From Bacillus sp. B-jedd (GTDB taxonomy: Bacteria > Bacillota > Bacilli > Bacillales > Cytobacillaceae): 64,000 nucleotides of DNA. Every line of letters begins with the position of its first letter. Within the stretch, counting starts at the first letter, position 1. The notes under the pieces were generated by a model that searched no databases, had not been told where the DNA came from, and saw only the letters and a program-made list of their open reading frames with translations. Positions 42,360 to 51,548 of the stretch are shown piece by piece. The stretch is taken from the NCBI RefSeq assembly GCF_000821085.1, contig NZ_CCXR01000001.1, positions 1,199,001 through 1,263,000 on the forward strand. The letters are read 5' to 3'. The translations under genes were made by a program, and so were the position numbers.

Positions 42360-44240
42360 ATGCAAATCAATCTCACAGGGGAGACCCATTCCATTTTAAG
42401 CGGGCTGCAGTTTTTATCGGAAAACCTGGACCTGCAGTTGCAGCCCGGTGGATATCCCATCGCTGTTAAACAGGAGTCTGGCCCGATACGCGTCCGCAAC
42501 AAGGAGGGAAAGGGAGAAATCCTCTTCCAGGAAAAAATCCATTTTTACCGGGCGATTGGATTATGGCTTGAGCTCCACAAAAAGTACGGTGAATTTGATC
42601 AAACCGAAGAACCGCAATTTCAAACGAGCGGCGTCATGCTTGATGTATCCAGGAATGCAGTTTTGAAGGTGGATGAAGTAAAAGCGCTTTTAAGAAAGAT
42701 AGCGGTCATGGGATTGAATGTCGTCATGCTGTATACAGAAGACACTTATGAAATTCCGGATTACCCGTATTTTGGCTATATGCGCGGCAGGTATTCGGAA
42801 GCTGAATTGAAATTATGTGATGACTACGCGGACGCATTGGGGATTGAAATGGTCCCTTGCATCCAGACTCTTGCCCATTTGGCGATGGCGCTGAAATGGG
42901 GATATGCGTCGGAGATAAGAGACACTCCTGACATTTTACTCGTCGGTGAGCCAAAGACATATGAATTCATTGAAAGCATGATCAAGGCCGCGGCAAAACC
43001 ATTCAGGACAAACCGGATTCACATTGGCATGGATGAGGCGTTCCAGCTCGGGCTCGGAAGGTATTTGGAGTTAAATGGTTATAAGAACCGATTCGAAATC
43101 ATGAACCAACATTTGAACGAAGTCGTTTCAATCGCCGAACGTCATGGGCTAAAACCGATGATTTGGAGCGATATGTATTTCCGCATAGGCTCTAAGCACG
43201 GTGAATATTATGATGAGAAAGTCCATATTCCTGAAGAAGTTATTCAGTCAATCCCGGAAAATGTCCAGCTCGTTTATTGGGACTATTACCATGACAATGA
43301 AGATTTTTACCGTACATACATCAAGAAGCATAATGAACTGGGCAAGAATATGGTTTTTGCCGGCGGCGCCTGGACATGGAATGGCATTTCACCGAATTAT
43401 GGAAGAGCCTTCGCCACTACCGAAGCAGCGCTCACGGCTTGCAAAAAAGAAGGGGTCCGGGAAATCTTCACGACCTTATGGGGCGACAACGGAGCCGAAA
43501 CCCCACTTATCACAGCGGAACCGGTCATGCAGCTGTTTGCTGAACACACCTATCAAAAGACAGTAGATAAGGAGCGGTTGGAGGAGCGTTTCCATTTTTG
43601 CACAGGGAATCACCTCGAGGATTTCCTTCTGCTGAACCAATTCGATGAAACGCCGGGGGTCATGGAAAGTAATTTGCTTTCATCGAATGCCTCAAAATTT
43701 TTACTGTGGCAGGATGTTCTGATTGGATTGTTCGATGAAAATATCAAAGGACTCCAAATGACGGAACATTATCAAAACCTCGTTCCGAAGCTGACAGCGG
43801 CGAAGGGGCGCAATCCAAAGGCATTGCTTTTATTCGAACATTATGAACAACTGGCGAAAGTCCTCCACGTGAAAGCGGAAGTTGGGATTAGGTTAAAAGC
43901 CGCTTATGATCAGGACGATAAAGAGAAGATGTCCCTGTTGGAGGAAGAAATTAGGGAATTGGCTGAGCAGACAAAGCTCCTTCACTTGAAGCACAGGCAA
44001 GTCTGGTTTTCGTTATATAAACCGTTTGGCTGGGAAGTGATAGAGCTCCGGTATGGCGGGCTGGCGGCCCGTTTGGAAACAGCGCAATTCAGAATCCGGC
44101 AATGGCTCGAAGGGACGATCGAACGGATAGAAGAACTGGAAGAAAAAAGGCTTGTCCACGACGGCCCGCTCGGCATCCCTGAAGGCTCACTCGGCAACCA
44201 CTTCTACCACCGGATCGCCACCGCCGGAAATATGATTTAG
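42360..44240 (+). CDS. GH20 family beta-N-acetylhexosaminidase-like protein
   Basis: A 626-residue glycosidase. Residues ~10-80 are a GH20b-like N-terminal domain. From about residue 90 a TIM barrel has GVMLDVSRNAVLKVDEV and the catalytic Asp-Glu pair in RIHIGMDEAFQLG (near residue 225), the hallmark of GH20 substrate-assisted catalysis. A helical C-terminal region (~430-626) follows. No signal peptide is present, so it acts in the cytoplasm on imported oligosaccharides, probably releasing GlcNAc or GalNAc. GH1 follows 18 bp later. Confidence 0.93.
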   Translation: MQINLTGETHSILSGLQFLSENLDLQLQPGGYPIAVKQESGPIRVRNKEGKGEILFQEKIHFYRAIGLWLELHKKYGEFDQTEEPQFQTSGVMLDVSRNAVLKVDEVKALLRKIAVMGLNVVMLYTEDTYEIPDYPYFGYMRGRYSEAELKLCDDYADALGIEMVPCIQTLAHLAMALKWGYASEIRDTPDILLVGEPKTYEFIESMIKAAAKPFRTNRIHIGMDEAFQLGLGRYLELNGYKNRFEIMNQHLNEVVSIAERHGLKPMIWSDMYFRIGSKHGEYYDEKVHIPEEVIQSIPENVQLVYWDYYHDNEDFYRTYIKKHNELGKNMVFAGGAWTWNGISPNYGRAFATTEAALTACKKEGVREIFTTLWGDNGAETPLITAEPVMQLFAEHTYQKTVDKERLEERFHFCTGNHLEDFLLLNQFDETPGVMESNLLSSNASKFLLWQDVLIGLFDENIKGLQMTEHYQNLVPKLTAAKGRNPKALLLFEHYEQLAKVLHVKAEVGIRLKAAYDQDDKEKMSLLEEEIRELAEQTKLLHLKHRQVWFSLYKPFGWEVIELRYGGLAARLETAQFRIRQWLEGTIERIEELEEKRLVHDGPLGIPEGSLGNHFYHRIATAGNMI

Positions 44241-44258
44241 TTTCAGGAGGAGTAAACT

Positions 44259-45602
44259 ATGCCAATCATTGAATTTCCGGCAGGTTTCAGATGGGGAACT
44301 GCCACCGCCGCCTTTCAGATCGAAGGAGCGGCCAAAGAAGGCGGAAGAGGATTATCAATCTGGGATACCTTCTCCCACACTCCCGGAAAAGTAAAAAACG
44401 GCGATAACGGGGATGTCGCCTGCGACAGCTACCACCGACATGAGGAAGATATCGAATTACTGGCGCAGCTTGGCGTGAACGTTTATCGGTTCTCCGTTTC
44501 CTGGCCCAGGGTTTATCCGAACGGAAAGGGAGAACTCAATCATGAAGGGCTGCGTTATTACCATAACCTTATTAATAGTTTGATTGAAAAGGGTATCGAA
44601 CCGATGCTGACCCTTTATCACTGGGATCTTCCCCAGGCGCTGCAGGATCGCGGCGGGTGGGCGAATCGGGAAACGGTGGAAGCATTCAGCCAGTATGCGG
44701 AAACTATTTTTAAAGAGTTCAATGGGAAAGTCAGCTATTGGCAAACGATTAATGAGCCATTTTGTGCAGCATTTCTATCCAATTATTATGGCGTCCACGC
44801 CCCCGGATACCAGGACTTGCAGCTGGCTGTCGATGTCGCCCATCACCTGCTCCTCGCCCATGGAAGGGCTGTCCGGCTATTCAGGGAGTTAGAGATAAAA
44901 GGAAAAATCGGCACAGCCACCAATACAACCTGGAGGGAACCGTTCAGTCATAAGCCGGAGGATGCCGAAGCTTGCAAAAGAGAGATCGGCATCAATATCG
45001 ACTGGTTTCTTGACCCTGTTTTCAAGGGCAGCTATCCAGTCTATCTCATGGAATGGTTTAAACAAAAAGGAGCGGAGCCGCGCATTGCGGAAGGGGACAT
45101 GGAAACGATCCATCAGCCGGTTGATTTTATCGGCGTCAACTATTATTCCGGCAATGTCGCCCGCTACAAGGAAAATACCGGCCTGCTCGACATCGAAAAT
45201 ATCGAAATCGATTATAAACACACCCATATTGGATGGCCGATTTATGCGGACGGCCTTTACAAAGTCTTTCATTATCTCATGGACCGATATGGCAATGTTC
45301 CGTTATTTGTTACTGAAAATGGTGCTTGCTGCCAGGATGAAATGGCTGGCGGGAGGGTGAGAGACCGGGATCGAATCCGCTATTATGAGCAGCATTTAAC
45401 GGCTGTAAGCAGGGCGCTTGATTCAGGGATACACATCATCGGTTATCTGGCGTGGTCGCTGATGGACAATTTCGAGTGGGCGGATGGCTATGGGAAACGG
45501 TTTGGTTTGGTGTACGTCGACTTCCGAACGCTGAAACGAACTAAAAAAGACAGTTACTACTGGTTTAAGAAAACCATTGCCAATAGGTGGATGGAAATTT
45601 AA
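44259..45602 (+). CDS. GH1 family beta-glucosidase-type enzyme
   Basis: A 447-residue family 1 glycosidase without the C-terminal features of 6-phospho enzymes. The N-terminal signature FRWGTATAAFQIEGA, the acid/base WQTINEPF (Glu near residue 165) and the nucleophile PLFVTENGAC (near residue 352) are intact. There is no signal peptide. It would cleave beta-linked glucosides or galactosides brought in by the ABC transporter. An AGGAGGAG site precedes the ATG. Confidence 0.96.
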   Translation: MPIIEFPAGFRWGTATAAFQIEGAAKEGGRGLSIWDTFSHTPGKVKNGDNGDVACDSYHRHEEDIELLAQLGVNVYRFSVSWPRVYPNGKGELNHEGLRYYHNLINSLIEKGIEPMLTLYHWDLPQALQDRGGWANRETVEAFSQYAETIFKEFNGKVSYWQTINEPFCAAFLSNYYGVHAPGYQDLQLAVDVAHHLLLAHGRAVRLFRELEIKGKIGTATNTTWREPFSHKPEDAEACKREIGINIDWFLDPVFKGSYPVYLMEWFKQKGAEPRIAEGDMETIHQPVDFIGVNYYSGNVARYKENTGLLDIENIEIDYKHTHIGWPIYADGLYKVFHYLMDRYGNVPLFVTENGACCQDEMAGGRVRDRDRIRYYEQHLTAVSRALDSGIHIIGYLAWSLMDNFEWADGYGKRFGLVYVDFRTLKRTKKDSYYWFKKTIANRWMEI

Positions 45603-45646
45603 TTGGAATGGAAGAAACGGAAATCCGTGAAAGAAGGATTGATAGC

Positions 45647-46657
45647 ATGCAAAAGATATTAATGATTGGCGCAGGCACGATGGGCATGGAACATGCCGCT
45701 TCCTACTACGCCATGGAAGATGTCCAGCTGGTAGGGATTGTTGATTTACGAAAAGAACAGGCTGAGAAAATTATCGGAGCTCATGATACGAAAGTTTTTG
45801 CGACAATCGAAGAAGCGGTCGAAAGCTTGGAGCAGATTGATGTGATCGATATTTGTGTCCCGACTTTCCTGCATAAAGAGTATGTCATAAAAGCGGCTGA
45901 CTACGGCATCGACGTAATTTGCGAGAAACCACTTTCCTATTCTTTGCAGGACGCACGGGAAATGATCGATTATTGCAAAGCGAAAAACGTGAAATTGTTT
46001 GTAGGGCATGTCGTCCGGTTTTTCCCCCAATATGCCCAAGTACGGGAGCTTATCCAGCAAGGGGCGATAGGGGAGATTGGCGTTGTCAGGACGAGGCGTG
46101 GCGGGAACTTCCCGGCGGGATGGGGAGATTGGTACGCCGACCATTCAAAAAGCGGCGGCGTCATCCTTGATTTAATCATTCATGATTTTGATTTCCTGCG
46201 CTGGACCTTTGGCGAAGTTGAGAGGGTTTTTGCAAAAGGGCTCGCAGGAAGGAATATCGAACATCTCGATTATGCATTGGTCACCCTTGTTTTCGAATCA
46301 GGTGTGATTGCGCATGTTGAGGGATCATGGGCCCATCAAACGTTTTCGACCCAATTTGAATTTGCCGGGAAAAAGGGCATTCTTGAGTATGACAGTTTGA
46401 AAGAAGAGCCTGTGCTGCTGTCGGTCAGGGAGTCGGCAGAAGAAAAAGGCGGGGTTGCCGTCCCACAAAGCCCGCTAAAAGTATCGCCTTACCGGACCGA
46501 GCTGGAACATTTTCTTGATTGTTTAAAGACGAACGAAACGCCAATTGTCACGGCGGAGGATGCATATAAGGCGATGGAAATTTCGGCAGCTGCGCTACAA
46601 TCGCTAAAAACCGGATTGCCTGTCACCCTTGCTGAACAAAGGGGGGAGCAGGCATGA
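45647..46657 (+). CDS. Gfo/Idh/MocA family oxidoreductase (2)
   Basis: A 336-residue NAD(P)-dependent sugar dehydrogenase. The Rossmann motif is ILMIGAGTMGMEHAASY and the catalytic lysine is in VICEKPLSYS (near residue 92). The C-terminal domain carries GGVILDLIIHDFDFLRWTFG with the conserved His. I use the ATG at 45647 (GAAGGATTG upstream) because the family starts here; the open frame extends 20 residues back into the GH1 end. It overlaps the next gene by 4 bp. Confidence 0.93.
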   Translation: MQKILMIGAGTMGMEHAASYYAMEDVQLVGIVDLRKEQAEKIIGAHDTKVFATIEEAVESLEQIDVIDICVPTFLHKEYVIKAADYGIDVICEKPLSYSLQDAREMIDYCKAKNVKLFVGHVVRFFPQYAQVRELIQQGAIGEIGVVRTRRGGNFPAGWGDWYADHSKSGGVILDLIIHDFDFLRWTFGEVERVFAKGLAGRNIEHLDYALVTLVFESGVIAHVEGSWAHQTFSTQFEFAGKKGILEYDSLKEEPVLLSVRESAEEKGGVAVPQSPLKVSPYRTELEHFLDCLKTNETPIVTAEDAYKAMEISAAALQSLKTGLPVTLAEQRGEQA

Positions 46658-47628
46658 AAATTGGAATCATCAGCTTCGCCCACATGCATGCCATGAGCTA
46701 TGCATCTGCCATCAATAGGATGGAAGGCGCGACACTTGCCGGCATTGCCGACGACAACGAAGAAAGAGGCCGGAAATACGCGGAGGATTTCAATACAGCC
46801 TATTTTAAAAACTACGAGGATTTGCTGGCGGCAGACATTGACGCGGTCATTGTCACCTCCGAAAACAGCCTCCACCATAAGCATACGATCGCCGCGGCCA
46901 AGGCTGGCAAGCATGTTCTGTGTGAAAAGCCTTTGGCTACCAATCTGGAAGACATGGAAGATATGATCCGTGAATGCGAAGCTAACGGTGTTTTCCTGGG
47001 CACGGCATTCCCAGTCCGTTTCAATACACCGATCCAGCAGGCCAAAAGAATCGTTGAACAAGGCGTGCTCGGAGACATTTTGGCGATAAAAGGGACGAAC
47101 CGCGGAACGAATCCCGGCGGCTGGTTTATTGAAAAAGAAAAATCAGGCGGGGGAGCGGTCCTTGACCATACGGTGCATGTGGTCGATATTATGAGATGGT
47201 TCACGGGCGCGGAAGTGAAGGAAGTTTACGCAGAGATAGGCAGCGTTTATTCGGGCAAGCCGATTGACGATTGCGGAATCGTTTCAATGGAGTTTACGAA
47301 TGGCATGATTGCCACGCTTGATTGCAGCTGGTCCAGGAATGATGCCTATCCAACATGGGGCGATGTCACCTTGGAACTGATCGGAACGAAAGGAACCTTG
47401 AAAGTAGATGCATTTGCGCAAAAGGTAGATTTCTATTCCAATAGTGAAGGGGTCAAATGGATCGGCTGGGGTGATGATATGGACACCGGTCTGATCGAAA
47501 ATTTCGTGAAGAGTGTGAAGGAAGGGAAACCTCCGCTTGCGACAGGGCATTCAGGATTGAAGGCCGTGGAAGCGGCGCTGGCGGCCTATGAATCTTTCGA
47601 CAAAAAAAGGCCCGTAAAACTGGTCTGA
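46654..47628 (+). CDS. Gfo/Idh/MocA family oxidoreductase (3)
   Basis: A 324-residue protein of the same superfamily, translationally coupled to the previous gene (ATGA overlap). The catalytic loop is HVLCEKPLATNLED and the C-terminal domain has GGAVLDHTVHVVDIMRWFTG. The N-terminal IGIISFAHMHAMSYA lacks GxGxxG, so cofactor binding may differ, as in the Gfo/Idh protein at 36338. A strong terminator follows. Confidence 0.92.
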   Translation: MKIGIISFAHMHAMSYASAINRMEGATLAGIADDNEERGRKYAEDFNTAYFKNYEDLLAADIDAVIVTSENSLHHKHTIAAAKAGKHVLCEKPLATNLEDMEDMIRECEANGVFLGTAFPVRFNTPIQQAKRIVEQGVLGDILAIKGTNRGTNPGGWFIEKEKSGGGAVLDHTVHVVDIMRWFTGAEVKEVYAEIGSVYSGKPIDDCGIVSMEFTNGMIATLDCSWSRNDAYPTWGDVTLELIGTKGTLKVDAFAQKVDFYSNSEGVKWIGWGDDMDTGLIENFVKSVKEGKPPLATGHSGLKAVEAALAAYESFDKKRPVKLV

Positions 47629-47634
47629 ACAAAA

Positions 47635-47661
47635 GGGAATCAAGGGAAAAACTTGATTCCC
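47635..47661 (+). terminator. Hairpin terminator after Gfo/Idh 3
   Basis: GGGAATCAAG and CTTGATTCCC pair perfectly around a 7-nt loop; only a short T-rich tail follows. Confidence 0.78.
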
Positions 47662-47731
47662 TCGTTCGTTAACAAAGAGATATAGATTATAAAGGTTGAA
47701 TTGAATAATGACACCATTTAATTTGAATTGC

Positions 47732-47921
47732 TGGTTGATTGGAGCTCAGGCATGTAGACTCCTCGAAAACGCTGCCGCGTTTCCTTCGTGCAAAGCCCAT
47801 TCGAGGAAGTCGGTTGTCCTGCGGGACAGAGCAGCAAGTGGAGACCCCACAGGAGCTTTGCTCCGAGGAGGCTCCACTGATGCCCCGCGGAAAGCGAAAT
47901 GCCCAGAGCGGAAATCAACCA
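47732..47921 (+). repeat. Dispersed hairpin element, copy C (190 bp, most complete)
   Basis: Termini TGGTTGATT and AATCAACCA (one base of variation) are inverted. Inside are AGCTCAGGCATGTAGACTCC, an AACGC/GCGTT hairpin, TTCGTGCAAAGCCCATTC, and the nested GTGGAG/GGAGC/GCTCC/CTCCAC hairpin. It lies between two oxidoreductase genes. Confidence 0.9.
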
Positions 47922-48048
47922 CCCCGTTCCCGTTTGATACCAATCTTTTTAACCTAAATATGATAGGCGAGATAGAATGATGACGGCAAGAATTTTTGAA
48001 GAAGTGTAAGCCATTGATTGATAGACAATAGACTATTTGGAGAGGGGA

Positions 48049-49635
48049 ATGGAGTTGGCTATATCTCAGGTACTGCGCGCGGACCTTGTTATTATCGGCG
48101 GTGGGTTTGGCGGATGCGCCGCGGCGCTGTCCGCATTGCAATCAGGTAAAACGGTGATTATGACCGAGGAAACGAAGTGGATTGGCGGGCAGATTACGAG
48201 CCAGGGGGTGCCGCCGGATGAGCATCCATGGATTGAAAGCTTCGGTGCGACTCGAAACTACCGCACTTTCAGGAAAAATATAAGAGATTACTATTTACGC
48301 CACTTCCCGGTGAAAAATAGCGAACGGATGACCGATCAATTCAATCCCGGCAACGCGATTGTCAGCAAAATCAGCCACGAACCAAGAGTGGCCCTTCGGG
48401 TGTTGGACGACATGCTGGCACCTTATCTGCATAGCGGGAAATTAACCCTATTAACAGAGTACAAGATCGGTGAGGCTGAAACGGAAGGAAAACAGGTCAA
48501 TTCTGTTTCCGTTTCGCACTTGAGGACAGAAAATTCCTATCTATTAAAAGGAAAATATTTTCTCGATGCGACCGAAATGGGTGATGTTTTGCCACTTGCC
48601 GGGGTTGAATATGTAATTGGAGCCGAATCCCGGGAGGAAACAGGCGAACCCCATGCGCCAAGCGGGAACGCCGAGCCTTTCAATATGCAGGCGTTCACCT
48701 ATTGTTTCGCGATGGACCACCTTGAAGGGGAAGACCATACAATCGAAAAGCCGGCCCAGTATGACTTCTGGAAAGAATACCAGGCAGATTTCTGGCCTGC
48801 GAAGCAGTTAAGCTGGTGGGGGCTTGTCCCTCATACGCTTGAGCCGATCGAGTACTCGTTTTTCTATGAGCCCGGCCGCTTTTCCTTATGGAATTACCGT
48901 CGGGTCATTGACAAGGAAAATTTTGAGCCGGGGACGTTCGAAAGCGATATCACGATTGTCAATTGGCCGCAAAATGATTACTGGCTCGGCCCTGTTATTG
49001 ATGTGGAGGATGAAGAAAAGGATAAGCATCTCGAAAACGCTAAACAGCTAAGCCTTTCCTTATTATATTGGATGCAGACGGAAGCTCCTCGGCCTGATGG
49101 CGGGAAAGGCTATCCCGGATTGCGGTTAAGAAAAGATGTGCTTGGAACAGAAGACGGCCTGGCCATGTATCCATACATACGCGAATCAAGAAGGATTAAA
49201 GCCGAGTTTACCGTGACAGAGCAGCATATTAGCGGCGAACCAGAGGATAAGGACTCTGCGACTTATTTCAAAGATAGTGTGGGCATCGGCTGCTATCGCC
49301 TTGACCTTCACCCGAGCACCGGGATGGATACCTATATTGATATGTCATCCCATCCATTCCAGATCCCACTTGGCAGCTTGATTCCGATTCGGGTCGAGAA
49401 TCTGCTGCCGGCCTGCAAAAATATCGGCACGACCCATTTGACCAATGGATGCTACCGGCTTCATCCGGTGGAATGGAATATCGGCGAAGCGGCGGGGCAC
49501 CTGGCGGCTTATTGCATTGATAACGGACTCAGGCCGCGGGAAGTCAGGAATGATTCAGGGCGATTGAAGGATTTCCAGGAGCGATTAGTAAAAGCCGGAA
49601 TTGAGCTCGAGTGGCCAAAAATCCATAAAGTGTGA
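48049..49635 (+). CDS. FAD-dependent oxidoreductase (PF12831 type), second copy
   Basis: A 528-residue flavoprotein with VIIGGGFGGCAAALSALQSG near residue 12 and TKWIGGQITSQGV next. Later, FLDATEMGDVLPLAGVEY and LLPACKNIGTTHLTNGCYRLHP are typical of the family. The ATG at 48049 directly follows GGAGAGGGGA; an in-frame TTG at 48037 is upstream of that site. No signal peptide. It begins a four-gene plus-strand series that overlaps the next gene. Confidence 0.88.
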   Translation: MELAISQVLRADLVIIGGGFGGCAAALSALQSGKTVIMTEETKWIGGQITSQGVPPDEHPWIESFGATRNYRTFRKNIRDYYLRHFPVKNSERMTDQFNPGNAIVSKISHEPRVALRVLDDMLAPYLHSGKLTLLTEYKIGEAETEGKQVNSVSVSHLRTENSYLLKGKYFLDATEMGDVLPLAGVEYVIGAESREETGEPHAPSGNAEPFNMQAFTYCFAMDHLEGEDHTIEKPAQYDFWKEYQADFWPAKQLSWWGLVPHTLEPIEYSFFYEPGRFSLWNYRRVIDKENFEPGTFESDITIVNWPQNDYWLGPVIDVEDEEKDKHLENAKQLSLSLLYWMQTEAPRPDGGKGYPGLRLRKDVLGTEDGLAMYPYIRESRRIKAEFTVTEQHISGEPEDKDSATYFKDSVGIGCYRLDLHPSTGMDTYIDMSSHPFQIPLGSLIPIRVENLLPACKNIGTTHLTNGCYRLHPVEWNIGEAAGHLAAYCIDNGLRPREVRNDSGRLKDFQERLVKAGIELEWPKIHKV

Positions 49636-49649
49636 AGGGAGTGGAAAAC

Positions 49650-51548
49650 TTGATAGCATTAGTGGACAAAAGCAAACGCATGGAACCGCATGTTGCTTAT
49701 ACTGATTACTTTTCCAGTATCGAACAACTGGCGGAGAAAAACCTTCAGCAATATACAGCGATTTTTATAAATGGGAATGAGAACGGCCAGCCGCTGAAGC
49801 TGTCCTATGAAATTCTCGAGAAGTTTTGGGAATACGTCGGGCAGGGCGGGACGCTATACGGGGAGCTGATCAATTGCGACGACTTCCCCTCGTCACGGCT
49901 TTTTGGCTTCAAGCAGGATTTTGGCGTGACGAACAGGCGCCTTGAAAAGCTGGCTGTTTCAAAAGACAGCCAATTTTGCAAAAAAGGCCAGTTGCTTGAA
50001 TGGAACGGCCCCTTTTTGACTGGATTTACGTTCGATACGGAAAGGCTGCTGGATATCGGCCATTTCCTCGAGACCCATCAAACGGAGATGACCGGCGCCT
50101 ATCCGGGCATGGTTATGAAAAGGCATGGCGAAGGTAAAGCGGTCTTTTCTGCCGTTTCTTTTTTAGGCAATGAGCATCCGTGGACGCTGCGGCCGAATTG
50201 GCTGTGGAATGACGTTATTAAGATGCTGCAGACGAACTTTCAATTACCGGTCCGTCCGCTGCTGCCAACCATTGAGATTTCCGGGAATCAAGACGTTAAA
50301 AAGACGCTCGAACATGGTGTGGACTGGTTTTTAGAATCGGGGATTTTGCCGAAGGAGGATGGGAGTCTGGGAGTATACGAGAATGTCCATTCCATCCGCA
50401 GTGACATAAGCAAGGATTTCCGGCCCGACTGCCATGCTCATACGGCGCTCTTTTTCCACTTGTATGGTGAATATTCAAAGGATGATAGATGGTCAGCTGT
50501 TTCGGCCAATTTATTAACCTACTTATTCAACGAAGGCTATCAGGATACCGATCCAGAGTCCGCCACGTATGGGTTCTGGAAATGGTTCCAGTGTCCGAAG
50601 CATAAGCCGGATCAGATTTTCTCTGATGATAACAGCTGGGTCGCACTGGTTTTATTATATCTTTACCGGAAAACCGGCATTGAGGAATACAAGGAAAGGG
50701 GCCTATTGACCGCCTATTCCTTGCTGAATACGCAAAACAAGGAAGGGCTGCGGCCGGAATGTATCCGTGAGCAGGAATTGCTTGAAAAGGGTACTTCCTT
50801 TTTCAAAAATTCCACTGAAGCCAGCATGAATCCGCATTTTGAATCGATTGTCCACGCCGCATTTGTCCAGGCTTATCTCGTCACAAAGGATAATAAATTC
50901 AAAGAGACTGCCTATCAGGGAACATTGACATTGCTCCGGAATAAGGACAAGTTGAAGTATATGTACAGCAAGACGGCTGGATACAGCAGATTCCTGCTGT
51001 CCCTGTCCGAAGTGTACGCCATTACAGGCGACGAAGAGATTCATGAAGGAATAATGGAAGTGATTCAATATTTAGCCGCTAACCAGCATGAGCTTGGCGG
51101 AATAGAAGAAACCGACAACCCGGATCCAGAACGGTACGGTACGGAAGATACAGGCGTTTTCCGGATGAACCATGAAGGGATTGCGGATCAGTTGTATACA
51201 AACAACTTCTTGCTCATGAACGCCTGGGAAGCCTGGAAAGTTACCGGTGATGCAGCCGTCAAAGAATTACACGACGGGCTCGCCCGGTTTCTTACGGACA
51301 TACAAATCTCCTCGCAAAAAAAGGAATTTAACGGCGGATGGATGCGTTCCTTCCATCTTGAACGAGGCGAGTATTTCGGAAATAACGGCGATACAGGCTG
51401 GGGTGCTTATGTGATTGAGGGCGGCTGGACGAATGCCAACACTCTAACCGGGTTCCTTTTGAAAGAATTGAACCAATCCCTTGTTGGTCTTGATGCAAAT
51501 ACTGATGATGAGGTGGCAAAATGTCGACCGTCAAATGTACAATCTTAA
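49650..51548 (+). CDS. Unassigned alpha/alpha-barrel, glycosidase-like protein
   Basis: A ~632-residue cytoplasmic protein. Residues ~1-210 look like a GATase-type alpha/beta domain (YTAIFINGNENGQPL.., GQGGTLYGELINCDDFPSS, GEGKAVFSAVSFLGNEHPW). Residues ~225-625 are helix-rich with repeated DNSWVALVLLYLY, TAYSLLNTQNK and FLLSLSEVYAITGD patterns, as in alpha/alpha toroid hydrolases or epimerases (unsaturated uronyl hydrolase or AGE-like). I cannot assign a family. TTG 49650 follows AAGGGAGTGG; GTG 49632 overlaps the previous stop. It overlaps the next gene by 28 bp. Confidence 0.8.
   Translation: MIALVDKSKRMEPHVAYTDYFSSIEQLAEKNLQQYTAIFINGNENGQPLKLSYEILEKFWEYVGQGGTLYGELINCDDFPSSRLFGFKQDFGVTNRRLEKLAVSKDSQFCKKGQLLEWNGPFLTGFTFDTERLLDIGHFLETHQTEMTGAYPGMVMKRHGEGKAVFSAVSFLGNEHPWTLRPNWLWNDVIKMLQTNFQLPVRPLLPTIEISGNQDVKKTLEHGVDWFLESGILPKEDGSLGVYENVHSIRSDISKDFRPDCHAHTALFFHLYGEYSKDDRWSAVSANLLTYLFNEGYQDTDPESATYGFWKWFQCPKHKPDQIFSDDNSWVALVLLYLYRKTGIEEYKERGLLTAYSLLNTQNKEGLRPECIREQELLEKGTSFFKNSTEASMNPHFESIVHAAFVQAYLVTKDNKFKETAYQGTLTLLRNKDKLKYMYSKTAGYSRFLLSLSEVYAITGDEEIHEGIMEVIQYLAANQHELGGIEETDNPDPERYGTEDTGVFRMNHEGIADQLYTNNFLLMNAWEAWKVTGDAAVKELHDGLARFLTDIQISSQKKEFNGGWMRSFHLERGEYFGNNGDTGWGAYVIEGGWTNANTLTGFLLKELNQSLVGLDANTDDEVAKCRPSNVQS

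Noticed and set aside
47708-47980. 90-codon plus-strand ORF
   Set aside because: It is a read-through of dispersed element copy C and has no ribosome site.
48010-48036. Regulon motif copy before the second FAD oxidoreductase
   Set aside because: AATAGACT is shared, but the AAAGAC half is missing and the end reads ATTT instead of TGTC.
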